Shown in pieces: positions 20,316-29,728 of a DNA stretch of 46,926 nucleotides; position 1 is the stretch's first letter; each line of letters begins with the position of its first letter. The stretch is from Mansonella perstans (taxonomy: Eukaryota; Nematoda; Chromadorea; Rhabditida; Onchocercidae): NCBI GenBank assembly GCA_037074765.1, contig JBAMDO010000309.1:1-46926 (forward strand). Reading direction: 5' to 3'. Both the position numbers and the translations under genes were made by a program. The notes below the pieces were generated by a model. It made no database searches and had not been told where the DNA came from. It saw only the letters and a list, made by a program, of their open reading frames with translations.

Positions 20316-21884
20316 GTCAGGTAGTGTAGTGGGACCACGATATAGCATATCATTTAAGCTTTTTTCTCCTTTGATATGGGCTGAAGCATCGTAGACGATT
20401 CGTAGTTTTGTAGTTTTTCCTGGGGTTAATACTTCATGATGCGGTAAATAATGTATAATACCTTCTTGGTCCATATTTGCTGTCACTTTCTCAATAACAT
20501 TCGACAGCAGTTGCTCCTTGATTATTTCGTCGTAACGCTCTAATAAAGATTGTTTGGTTTGAAGGCGTTTGACTAGCATCTTTAATCGACTGTAACAAAG
20601 ACTATAATTGTCCACTAGACCAACCTTTGAGTCTTTCCATGGCCAGCAGACTTGATATCTATTATTTTTCTTTGTAATGCAATTTTTAAATTGTTCCAAC
20701 GCCTTTTCGTCATCTTCATCATTTGGTTGTTCTTGGATCCCAATTACTTCCAGTTTCCAAAATTGATCTATATCGGGATTAGTGATGATAGTAGTCATGT
20801 TAATAGAATTGAGACTATCAAATTCACAATTCTTATTTGTATATCCGCAGCCAGTTATTATTTGTCCTACTTTAGTGTGAAATAAATAGAAACCTGATGA
20901 CATATTGTGGACTTTGTATGGTTGTATAAATTCGAAGAAGTAATCTACTCCGATTATAATATCAGGTCTCCAATATCCTTCCGATTCATCTAACTGTTTC
21001 TGACGTATGACAGAATTCATATCATAAGAACTTGGATTTATAATTTGTAATTTATCTGTTAAATAATCTAACGTATAAGCATTGATAGTCATGATCTTAG
21101 GTTCAGAAGTTCTTATTCCTAATTTTACCTTGCTAGTTTGGTAAAGTTTGGGAAACTGGTTACCAAAAGAAAAAAGTTTTAATTCTTCTTTTGTAGTTTC
21201 AGCTAAACTTAAACGACTAGCTAACTTTTTTGAAATAAAAGATGATTGAGAACCTGGATCAAATAGTACTAAGGCGTCTTCTTGTATCTCCAGTTTACTT
21301 GGGTTGACTGCTTCAATTTCTTTGCATATTAATAAAACCTTCTTATCTTGATGATTAATTGGTTGATTCGATGAATTTATAATAATTGTTGAATTTGTTT
21401 CTTCTTTGTTGAGATCGTTATTCGGCGAGCAATATTTCTTGTAGCATAATGCAGTATTGTGTTGGCCTTTGCAGTGGAAACATATACGTTTCCTTTGTTT
21501 GCAGTCAATTGTTGCATGCTTCGTACGGAAGCAATTTGTGCACGCTTTGAGCTCCTTCAAGCGTTCGAATCGTTTGGCTGTGAGGCAATTTGGGCATTCA
21601 TTATCCCAATGATTTTGATTACAAAATATACACGGTCTTTTTTCCTTTGCCGTATTGCTAGACTGAAAGTTCTTTGCCTCGTTTGATTGTTTTGTTATCA
21701 GTAGGGCGGGTGTTCCTCTTCCCTTTTGAAATTGAATTGTTCTTTTTGGGATTTGTTCTTGTTGAGGTTTTTGGTTCCTACTTACTTCTTCACTTCTGTG
21801 GATTAATGTCAATAAGAATTTTCGTAAATTACTTACTGTCCACTTTTCCTTTTCTTCTCTCATTTGATATACTTTGTCCAAGAT
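20316..21884 (-). pseudogene. Element C Gag knuckles, protease and RT N-terminus
   Basis: Open from just after the TGA to the B insertion. It shows three Cys/His knuckles (CIFCNQNHWDNEC, then CTNCF, then CFHCKGQHNTALC), the DUF1758 protease with LVLFDPGSQSSFISKKL (DPG in the active-site position), and the start of RT with [14 protein letters not shown]. The frame then enters element B's LTR at the target duplication, so the apparent C-terminal tail after LPDLA is LTR sequence. Confidence 0.88.
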
Positions 21885-22728
21885 TCATGGTGGTAATTTG
21901 TTTTCAATTGTGATTTCAATACTGGAGTGTTCCAAATTCTCGCCCAATGCTTCTAATTGTCGAAGGATTTTTTCCATTACTTCGATTCTTATCTTCCATT
22001 CTTTGTCGTTTCGTTGAATGGAGTAGAATTCGTTATATAATGATTTCTTGATAGTAGCGGGATTGCCATATTTATCGATTAAGATCTGTTTTATTACTTC
22101 ATAATTTTCCGGCGCTACATCGAACCCTCTAATAGCCTCTAATGCTTCTCCTTTTAAACAGGAGATCAAATAAATAAGCTTTTGAATGATTGGGATTTGC
22201 TGCAGATTTATAGCTGTATTGAACCTATTCCTCCATAATTTATTATCCCCACTAAAAGTGGGTAATGGTAATTGTGGTAAATTTATTGTAGAATGATAAA
22301 TAGGTGAAGGCTTAAGTAATTCCTTTTCCCTATTGTCTAACAATTTTTCTTTTCGAAAGGCTGTTTCTAGATCATTACAATATGAATTTAAGGTAATAAT
22401 AATTTCCTTGCTATTATTGATCATATGCAAGATACCTTGTTTGTCGTTGACCATTCTCTCGTACTTTTCTTCTTCTCTTTGTTGTTGCCGTGGTTTGTTG
22501 TATAAGATTCAACCATTTTTGGTTGATCGTTTCCAGATTACTGACATACATTTCTAATCGCTTCACTTTGTTTTTGATAATTCGTTCTTTTGATTCATAT
22601 TGTTGTTGCTGATCCTCCAGTTGGAGGTTTCGGTCTGGTGGTAATAATTCAAGCTTGTTGATCTCTTCCATAAGTTCACTTATTCTGTCGATGGTTGGTT
22701 TTGCTGAATTATTAAGGGAGGTCGACAT
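21885..22728 (-). pseudogene. gag: Element C Gag, N-terminal part
   Basis: Start ATG at 22728 gives MSTSLNNSAKPTIDRISEL, parallel to the B start. A helical, charge-rich segment leads to the DUF1759-type core [17 protein letters not shown] frameshift lies at about 22472-22480 in an AGAAGAAGA-type tract. The second frame then runs to 21885, where the Trp codon of [10 protein letters not shown] (seen in A and B) has become TGA. Even without B, Gag would be cut short. Confidence 0.85.
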
Positions 22729-22738
22729 TACTTCAGCT

Positions 22739-22755
22739 CCCGGCTCGTGGCACCA
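22739..22755 (-). other. Primer-binding site of element C
   Basis: Sense TGGTGCCACGAGCCGGG, identical to elements A and B although the LTRs differ. Confidence 0.8.
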
Positions 22756-22829
22756 TAAATTCTGTTGTGAAAGTTTTGTTGAGTTGTCGTTGAGTGAAAG
22801 GATTGAATTGATTGTTGTGTGGTTCTAAT

Positions 22830-22851
22830 CTCAACGTTGGGTAATTTAACC
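22830..22851 (-). repeat. Degenerate second SL1 copy in element C 5' LTR
   Basis: Same 22-bp sequence and same 60-bp spacing as in the 3' LTR (8996-9017). Confidence 0.75.
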
Positions 22852-22889
22852 GTTGTGTTGAGTTGAACTGCGTTGAATTGTAGGATAAC

Positions 22890-22911
22890 CTCAAACTTGG
22901 GTAATTAAACC
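22890..22911 (-). promoter_or_regulatory. Exact SL1 leader in element C 5' LTR
   Basis: 22/22 match on the minus strand, with the same AATAAAA before it and GT after it as in the partner LTR. Confidence 0.95.
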
Positions 22912-23240
22912 TTTTATTACAATTATTAATGAACGCACGCAGACATAATTAGAAACATTAACAAACGCGAAAAACATAATAAAAATATAAAAGAACTGGA
23001 TGATGAGATTGATGAATATCGCCATGAAGGAAACAGTTATAATGGAAATTTGACAGTCTATTTATAGTATTAGGAGGGGGGTCAATGACGTGATAAGACG
23101 ATCATAATGTCAAATAATAAAGGAAAATTAATGATGTGATGCAGAGATCATAATGTAAAATAATAAAGGATGATGTAATGGAGAGATCATAATGTACTTA
23201 TTATTTACCTATTGAAACTCGCTGTATATGTTTCGCGACA

Positions 23241-23245
23241 TTTAC
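23241..23245. repeat. Target-site duplication of element C, right copy
   Basis: tttac directly after the LTR end CGCGACA; same as 8924-8928. Confidence 0.9.
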
Positions 23246-23288
23246 TTTGTTTTTCTAGCATTATTGTTTTATTAATGTTTTGAAGCAT

Positions 23289-23576
23289 TTAAAAAAAAGC
23301 AATAAAAATCATAAAAAACCAAAAAGAAACAAAAAGAGGAAAATAATAAAAAAGAAAAGAAAGAAGAAAAAATGGATAAAAACTAAAAAATAAAAATAAA
23401 AAAAAAAAAAAAATAAAAAGGAAGAGAAAAAAGAAAAAATGAAAGTAAAAAAACGAAAAAAAATCAGAAAAAAGAAAAAATAAAAATAAAAAAAACAAAA
23501 AAAAGAAAAATAAAAAAATCAGGAAAAAGAAACATGAAAAAAATGGAAAAATTAAAAATTGAAAAAGAATGATCAA
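23289..23576. repeat. A-rich low-complexity tract
   Basis: About 290 bp almost entirely A with scattered G and T, starting 48 bp from the element C insertion. Reading frames here are only Phe/Leu-rich products of composition. Confidence 0.85.
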
Positions 23577-23796
23577 TGATATTTCTTGTGTTGTTCGATG
23601 CAGCGTTAATTGTTAAAACAATTGAATTCAAGGTTTAGCAGTAAGAAGTTAAACAACAGGAACGCGCAATTAAGTGAGCTTTAGAAGAAGCAGAAAATTG
23701 ACAAGTGAATTAGAAAATTATTCTAAGTTTTTTAGCAAGTGGTAAAAGTTTATACTGCGCTTGCTATATCTCATGTGTACTTATATTACCGAAATG

Positions 23797-23832
23797 AAAA
23801 ACTTCGCCAGAGAAACTTCCGGCGAAGTTTTT
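23797..23832. repeat. Perfect 12-bp inverted repeat
   Basis: AAAAACTTCGCC (23797-23808) and GGCGAAGTTTTT (23821-23832) around a 12-base loop. A nested stem AACTTC/GAAGTT is also possible. GC-richer than its surroundings. Function unknown. Confidence 0.85.
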
Positions 23833-24379
23833 AACCATCACTTACTAATGACCGGTTTAATTTGACTTCAATTGTTTGTTTTGTTTTTTTTTTTTTAAAT
23901 CCTTATCCTGGGCAAATTGTTGAATGTTGAATATTTCTTACTCATTTACTTTGTCACTTAAGTTATTTGTTATTGATAACATTTTTAATAAGTACTTTTA
24001 TTGATTTGATAATTATTACCAATGGTTTCCAGTTCTTTGTCCAGTTGTTTTAAAGTGTTTTTAATGGAATCGTTGTCTAACTTTGTTTCACCATCAAAAT
24101 TATAAGTATACTTGTAGTATTTGCAGTACTTTAGTTTTATATGTTTAACTTGCAAGTAATTTTTTAGTTTTATTTGATTATTTTATGCTTTGGGATGATT
24201 TCATTTTGGGCTATTTAGTTTCATTTTCACTGAAATTTAAGTAATTTATGACGGTTTTCATTTCTTGGCGATTTAGATTTGGCAAGTTATATAACGATAA
24301 TTTTACCAATTAATTATGGGATGAACCAGTTGGTACTAATCTTGCTATCATTTTATTTAAATTGTAGAAGGCATGATTG

Positions 24380-24415
24380 ATCGAAGATAGATATAAAGTT
24401 ATACCTATCTTCGAT
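24380..24415. repeat. Compact 36-nt hairpin
   Basis: ATCGAAGATAG (24380-24390) pairs with CTATCTTCGAT (24405-24415); one mismatch then TATAA/TTATA closes on a 2-base loop: 16 of 17 positions pair. Too short for a typical pre-miRNA on its own. Confidence 0.85.
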
Positions 24416-25221
24416 AATTTTTCCTTTCTGAATCAAGAACGTGTTCTTAGTGTTAGCATTTAAAATTATGGAACTTTGAGCTTTTAAAATGTGTGAAATA
24501 TTTCAGAATATTTTTAAGTTTTTGAGTATGTTTGATTTTTTGCGCTCATTATGATTTTAATTTTGCTTTTCTACCGGAATTTTCCATTTTTTGATTTTTT
24601 TTAATTAGAATTTAGTCTTTTGTATTAAGTAAAATTAGCAAAACTTCGGGATTTTTCAAAATTTGTGGAGTATCTTAAATTTCAATCCCTTTAAAGTGCT
24701 TGATTTCCCTTAAATTTTTGAATTCTTGAATTTTTCTCAATATGTGCTAAAAGAATTTTCTGAACTCTTGACTTTGTTTTGTTAATTTTTGGAATGCATT
24801 TCTGACTTAGTTTTGCGATTTCTTAAAAATTACAAAACTTTCAAAATTTTTCATTTCTTAAATTTTTGATCTTTGTATGCGAGATGAAAAATTTTTATTT
24901 TTTTAGGTCATTTTTATCATTATCATTATTTTTTTGTTTGGAATTTTGTGCAATTAACAAACATCCCTTTGCTGTATGTCTTTCTTAACTGGAATTGTGA
25001 CTATATCAAGAGTTATAAATAAGGATCCTTTAATAGTAAGAATCAATTTTAGTTATCTAGTTCAGATATACCCACATAATTTAATAGTTATAGTCCGTTT
25101 TTTATTTATTTTTATGCTTTTTTTTTAGTTTTAGTACCGCAGTTTCATTCTTCGCCGTCTGTCTTTTCAGCTGAATTTAAATTTCAAACAGAGCAAAGAA
25201 TTTTTCAGATTCTCGCTCTTC

Positions 25222-25410
25222 GAACTGATTAGAGTTACTGCCTTTTTTAGTAACGGCGAGTGAAAAGGAAAAAGCCCAACGCTGAATCCAATAGATAATT
25301 AACTATATGGAAATATAGCGTATAGGTGTAACTATCCGTAACATATTTTTACACCCAAACTTCCTCTTGAGCGAGGCCATGATCCATAGAAGATGCTAGC
25401 CCTGGTACAA
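25222..25410 (+). pseudogene. Relic of nuclear 28S rRNA, 5' (D1) region
   Basis: AGTAACGGCGAGTGAAAAGG, AAAAGCCCAACGCTGAATCC and GCGAGGCCATGATCCATAGA are recognisable large-subunit rRNA 5'-region sequence in the right order, with the variable D1 segment between them. The flanks turn at once into AT-rich DNA with no 5.8S or ITS, and several universally conserved positions are changed (for example GTGAAAAGGAAAAAG for GTGAAACGGGAAAAG). So this is an isolated, decaying fragment, not a working rDNA unit. Confidence 0.82.
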
Positions 25411-25576
25411 ATGGTCACACTGACGATTTAGGATCTTTTTTGCCTTCGTTTATTATCGTTTTTTTTTTTTTTTTTTCTAATTTTTGTATTAATTTTAGAT
25501 AGGCATTGATTAATGAAAATACGTCAAATTGATAGTAATAATTTAGCTTGATTTCTTGGCGGATATTTTATAGCAG

Positions 25577-25749
25577 AAAAATCCTTGTTGGCATCATTGC
25601 TTCCTCATTATAATTTATGCATACTTCAAGACATTTTTCGTGATACACTTAACCAATCTATGGAGCAGTTTGAACGATACGATATCAAGAAAGATGATGC
25701 TTTATGTAACGGTAATCATGGACGAGGCTATAATAAGTTGTTTCAGGAG
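25577..25749 (+). CDS. Candidate internal exon, unknown gene
   Basis: Acceptor TTATAGCAG ends at 25576. The frame (entered with two bases) is open for 57 codons to a GTTAGT donor at 25750. The product includes LLPHYNLCILQDIF, QSMEQFERYDIKKDDALC and NGNHGRGYNKLF, with balanced composition unlike the Phe/Lys/Ile-rich chance frames around it. It ends in phase 0, compatible with the candidate exon at 26103. I do not recognise it and see no start codon upstream. Confidence 0.4.
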
Positions 25750-26102
25750 GTTAGTGAAGAATTTTTTCTTACTTTTTTTTCGAATATTTCGAATCTCATT
25801 TTTTGATATTACTCTTTGCTAGGATTTCGCTTATGTATTTTTCTGCATTGTGAAAGGTCATTATTACTGATGTATAAATGTCCAAGATTTATCAAATATA
25901 AAAATATCTGCTGAGCTCATGTATTCCTTAACAGATATGTATTAGCTTCTTTCTATGTGTTTTGGATTTTCCTTCCTTTATCTATCAAATTTTGGTATTA
26001 CTTAGCATTAAACAGAATTTTTTAAATTTATCGTTTTAATAGTGACAAGTTGTTACTGCTGAGAGTTACCATTCAGTTCATTAAGTTTGATATTCATTTC
26101 AG

Positions 26103-26222
26103 GAGAAGTGCTATTGTCCTCGCTTTTCTCCTCTTTGGAAGTTCCCGATCGGAAAAATCTGTGTTATCGAAGATCAGGCGAGGATCTTCGGGTTTTCTTA
26201 CCCTCGTTATTTCTTTTTTACA
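26103..26222 (+). CDS. Candidate internal exon, Cys-rich, unknown gene
   Basis: Acceptor TTCATTTCAG ends at 26102. Phase 0 gives EKCYCPRFSPLWKFPIGK then ICVIEDQARIFGFSYPRYFF, open to a TGA about 170 bp on. GC content is visibly higher than in the flanks. The right edge is uncertain because no strong donor is present (GTTATT at 26205 and GTGATA at about 26251 are weak). Phase fits 25577-25749. Confidence 0.3.
26167..26189. repeat. 8-bp hairpin with GC-rich loop
   Basis: CGAAGATC (26167-26174) and GATCTTCG (26182-26189) around AGGCGAG, inside the candidate exon at 26103. Confidence 0.7.
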
Positions 26223-26835
26223 CATGGACTTTTATTTCAAAGTCATCGATGTGATATTATTTCAGCTTCCTGAAATTCTTGTCTTGAATTTTTGGATTTC
26301 TTTTTTTTTATAGTTACAGTTTTAGTTTTCACTGGATCACACGCTCGTTTTAAAACTTATTTAATTGCACAAAATCCCGTCGAAAACAGTCAAAAACGTG
26401 AATCGTCATTCCCGTTATCGTTGGTCGTTGTAGACACAAGAAGTTTTTGAAAAAATTGTTGCTTGTTAGTTTTACTTTTCTGTTTAAAAAATCCTTTAGA
26501 ATTTTCTGTAGTTAGGAATGTTTTGTGTTATAAAGTGTTATTGTCAAATTGCAGAAAGCTTAGTTAAGATTTTTCATTGAATTAACGGTTTGAAAATTAG
26601 AAATGCGATGTTTAAACACCTATTCATGCAACTAATTGTTTTTCTTACATTTGTTGGAACTTATCTGTCAAGTCCAAAATTCAATTAAGCTGCTACATTG
26701 ATCATAATTAAAAAAATAATTTTGCAATAAAGCACTTTATGCTGCAATACGTTGTAATTGTTTCATTTATTCAATCTTTTAATTTTAAGATAAGCATAAG
26801 CTAAATGTCTTCATCGGTACGAAGAAACAAAATTA

Positions 26836-26889
26836 TCATCCGAAATTTCTAAGATGTAGCACTTCGGGATTTGTTTCATCTACGACAAA
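26836..26889 (-). CDS. Candidate minus-strand terminal exon
   Basis: On the minus strand an acceptor CCATTGCAG is followed by 17 open codons (FVVDETNPEVLHLRNFG) and TGA at 26836-26838. Composition looks coding, but there is no partner exon I can defend. Confidence 0.2.
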   Translation of the reverse strand, partial: FVVDETNPEVLHLRNFG

Positions 26890-26991
26890 CTGCAATGGCA
26901 TTATTGACAACAATTCTAGGAAAGTTTTTAAATATTTTTTCAGCCGTACGTCAAAATTTGCTCAATAATCAAGTAAACCAATGATAAGTTA

Positions 26992-27020
26992 CGTGATGTA
27001 ACGGTTACAATTACATCACG
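26992..27020. repeat. 10-bp inverted repeat
   Basis: CGTGATGTAA (26992-27001) and TTACATCACG (27011-27020), 9-base loop. Pairing can be extended outward (TTA/TAA) with a one-base bulge. Confidence 0.75.
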
Positions 27021-27209
27021 GTAAGATGATGAATTATAATAACGTGGTATAGCAAGCTAAAAAATACTGAAAAACACTGAAATACTGAAAAAAACTGAAA
27101 CACTGAAAAATACAATTGAATGCTATGCTATAAATTGCTATAATTTCACTACTTTATTGCTTCTTTGAAAATAATTGTAATGCACGTTGTACGGTAGATC
27201 AGAGAAAAT

Positions 27210-27402
27210 TGTTTTCCTATGATAAAACACCCAGCATTTTCTTTTGCTATTAAGGTAAAATATCCAGCATTTCCCTCTGCTATTAGTATAAAATACCCAA
27301 AATTTCCTATTATGATAAAACACCCAGCATTTTCTTCTGTAATTAACATTAAACACCCACATTTTATTTAGCTATTAAGATAAAATACCCACATTTTCTG
27401 AG
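27210..27402. repeat. Short array of the 33-bp minisatellite
   Basis: Five to six diverged copies of a unit like gctattaagataaaatacc then cagcattttc, the same family as the large array at 32800-33690. Apparent ORFs on the minus strand are repeat translations. Confidence 0.8.
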
Positions 27403-27488
27403 TTAGAATTAATTTAACAACACGAAAGAATAATAAAAGTGCAGGAAAGGATAATTAACAAAAAACAGCCGCTGATTGATGTGAAGAG

Positions 27489-27542
27489 TACCAACAATGG
27501 TAGGCGATTGGTTGTCATAGTACAAAGCCACCATCGTTGGTA
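27489..27542. repeat. Imperfect inverted repeat
   Basis: TACCAACAATGGT (27489-27501) and ACCATCGTTGGTA (27530-27542), one mismatch in 13. Two catagtacaa direct repeats lie beside it. Confidence 0.65.
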
Positions 27543-27569
27543 GAATGATGTCATTTTCATAGTACAATG

Positions 27570-28200
27570 TCAGAGACAAGAGCTGTTAACGAATTAGAGA
27601 TGAAATTATTTTAAAAAGGAAATAAAATTATTTTCTCTATCTGCAATAAAAAAAAATCAATTTTATTTTAAACAGTTCATTCTTAAACTTTTAATTATTA
27701 ATTAAAAATGAAAAATAAGGAAAAAAATTTGCAGAATGAAATAAAATTAAATTTGACCAAATTATTAATTAAATAATTAGTTGTGCCGCATTAATTGAAT
27801 AGTTGTATCAATTAAATAAATTAATTAAACGATTTAATTATATAAATAAATTAAATAATTTGTAAATAATTGTACTGATTAAATAATAATATTAACCAAA
27901 TAATTAGTTATTAATTAAATAATTGCACCGTGTAGAAAAATTTATTTTTCACAACTATAATAAATTGTGTGCGTGCATTTTGCTTTTACAGTTTCTTTTT
28001 ACAATTTTAGATTTTAAATTTCAAACTTTTTATTTTTTAAATAATGAATATCAATTCAATCCTTTTGAAATTAAATTGGAAATGAGAAGGTTTTTTTTTC
28101 CTTTTTTTAGCTTATTCATTTCGAAATCATTAATATTAATTAATGGCAAATTAAAAAAATTACTGCTCAGAATTTTAAATTGTTCCAAAATTTAAAAAAT
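27570..28200. other. AT-rich stretch with attaaataattag-like motifs
   Basis: About 240 bp (27690-27930) is built from loosely repeated ATTAATTAAATAATT words. The rest is featureless. No supported gene. Confidence 0.5.
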
Positions 28201-28201
28201 G

Positions 28202-28268
28202 AAGTGAAAGAGTGGGAGAGAAAGGAAGTAAGAGAGAGAGAGAGAGAGAAAGAAGAAGGAGGGAGAGG
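28202..28268. repeat. GA-rich purine tract
   Basis: GAAAGAGTGGGAGAG, a (GA)n run and GAAGAAGGAGGGAGAGG: an almost pure purine strand 150 bp upstream of the small membrane-protein gene. Confidence 0.7.
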
Positions 28269-28400
28269 CGCAAATAAGGGAAAAATAAACAAATGGAAGC
28301 GCAAAAAGAAAAGATTTCATATTAACATTTTAATGATTAATAAGAAGTTTGTACTTTTAAGAATCATTTAAGACAATTTTATTCGGGTACCATCTTGCTC

Positions 28401-28412
28401 AATTATTAGCAG
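28401..28412 (+). promoter_or_regulatory. Putative SL trans-splice acceptor
   Basis: AATTATTAGCAG directly before T-ATG of the small membrane-protein gene. Confidence 0.4.
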
Positions 28413-29728
28413 TATGCCTGAGAGTACTTGTGACATATCGGGACAGCAGGAGGAGCAAGAGCGCTGCTGCGAATGTGTTGTATAAAGAAGAGAAAGGAGT
28501 TTTGTATGAGTAAATTTTTAAAATGGGATCAAATTTTCGGACATTATCAGATTTGATATTTCATTTCTTCCCATTTAGTATTTAACTTTTGATTAATTTG
28601 CAGATTTTTTTTTTCAATATTTAGTTTTTTTCTTTATGTATAGGTATATTTTTAATTTTGAAATAATTTTTCTTTACTTTTTTTTTCTAACAATTCCTGT
28701 ATTTTTTTTTTTATTGTTGAATGTTTTAGACATAATAATATCAAATGTTTTAAGCTTATAAAAAACCTAAATATGAAGTAAAATTTGAAAATTATTTAAT
28801 AAAAATTTAATATTCAATATTGTCATTAAGCCTAAAACATTTAATAAATATTAATCAAATAAAAATAATTTGTAAATAATTGTATTAATTTAAATAAGTG
28901 CAAAATTTCTTAATTGAAGTAAAGTTATTTTCTTTAATATTGTAATTATAATAATTGGAAAATTAGTTGTTTTTAAATCGTAATGGTATTAATTAATTTA
29001 CTGAGATTATTGTAATTAATTAGTTAAGAAGAAAAACAGCAGTAAACAAATAAATACACTGAATGAAATTGGTTTTTTTTTTGTTTCTTGTTTTGCATTT
29101 TAAAATAATGAGTATTAAACTAATTATTAAAAAAAATTAATAAAATTTGAAATTTAATTAAATTTTAAATTAGCAATAAATATTTCAGTGTATGTGTTAT
29201 TCATTTTGCGCGGTTCCATTTTCATTGTTTGTTTTTGGCCTAGAATTATACTACAGCACTTGTCCATGGATTAATGACTACTATCGTATTGACATTTTAC
29301 GCAGGATTATAATTCAATGGAATCATACCTCGATATGCAATGTGGCATTAGCGGTTGGGCCTTAGCTGGGGTATGTTCTGTTAATCTATTAAAATGTTAC
29401 ATGAACTAAAATTTTCATTGTTTATTTTTATGCCCTAGAAATATATCGCCTAGAAAACGTTTAGTATCTTTAATACAACTGCAAATTAATGGAGCAAAAA
29501 AAAAAGAAATTTCGTTTAATATTCGAAATTTTCTGCACCTTTTTCTTGCTATAAAACTTGAAAATTAAACAAAATTATTTGTGTTATTTTTCTTTTTTTT
29601 CTTCTTCTGAAATCTTTTAGATATTATCACTATTATCATGTTGTCTGCTTATCAGCGAAGGTTTAGTGAGCGCATTTTTTCCATCACAGTCAATTCGACA
29701 ACATGATAAGATGGATGTCTTTCTCTAA
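28413..29728 (+). CDS. Three-exon gene for a 79-residue single-pass membrane protein
   Basis: Exons 28413-28479 (ATG 28414), 29305-29370, 29621-29728 (TAA 29726-29728); introns 825 and 250 bp with GTATAA...ACGCAG and GTATGT...TTTTAG ends. All junctions are phase 0, and the three pieces combine into 22+22+35 residues. The N-terminus is acidic and Cys-rich (SGQQEEQERCCECV). About residues 36-63 form one hydrophobic span (GWALAGILSLLSCCLLI), then a short polar tail (PSQSIRQHDKMDVFL). AATTATTAGCAG ends one base before the ATG, an ideal SL trans-splice position. AATAAA lies at 29847-29852. I do not recognise the family. The in-phase assembly of a membrane helix across two introns is the main support. 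Confidence 0.5.

Larger units (their letters stand above)
8929..23240 (-). mobile_element. Element C: env-less BEL/Pao LTR retrotransposon, split by element B
   Basis: Bounded by two nearly identical LTRs (8929-9402, 22763-23240) and a 5-bp target duplication tttac (8924-8928, 23241-23245). Without B and its duplicated 5 bp the element is about 6.35 kb. Minus-strand order: primer-binding site, Gag, DUF1758-type protease, RT, RNase H, integrase, DUF5641-type tail, then directly the 3' LTR, so no env. The coding region carries a frameshift near 22472-22480, a TGG-to-TGA stop at 21885-21887, a TGA at 11012-11014 and a one-base loss near 9653-9660, so it was dead or dying. Its LTRs differ at only a handful of positions, so the insertion is fairly recent. 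Confidence 0.95.
22763..23240 (-). repeat. Element C 5' LTR (478 bp)
   Basis: Starts TGTCGCGAAA in sense and ends CACAACA, seven bases before the TGG of the primer-binding site. Same layout as its partner: U3 repeats (about 23100-23195), TATA-like motif, AATAAA, exact SL1 at 22890-22911 and degenerate SL1 at 22830-22851. Confidence 0.95.
23577..25221. other. AT-rich gene-poor stretch
   Basis: No supported exon. It holds two clear hairpins (23797-23832 and 24380-24415, listed separately) and otherwise unstructured T-rich sequence. Confidence 0.55.

Noticed and set aside
23289..23576. 95-codon minus-strand ORF
   Set aside because: Translation of an A-rich tract (Phe/Leu/Ile only).
27138..27362. 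Minus-strand ORFs with repeated CWVFYH-like peptides
   Set aside because: The 33-bp minisatellite read in frame.
27410..27590. Open minus-strand stretch of about 55 codons with an acceptor-like TTAACAG
   Set aside because: It spans an inverted/direct repeat pair and has no partner exon; chance seems likelier.
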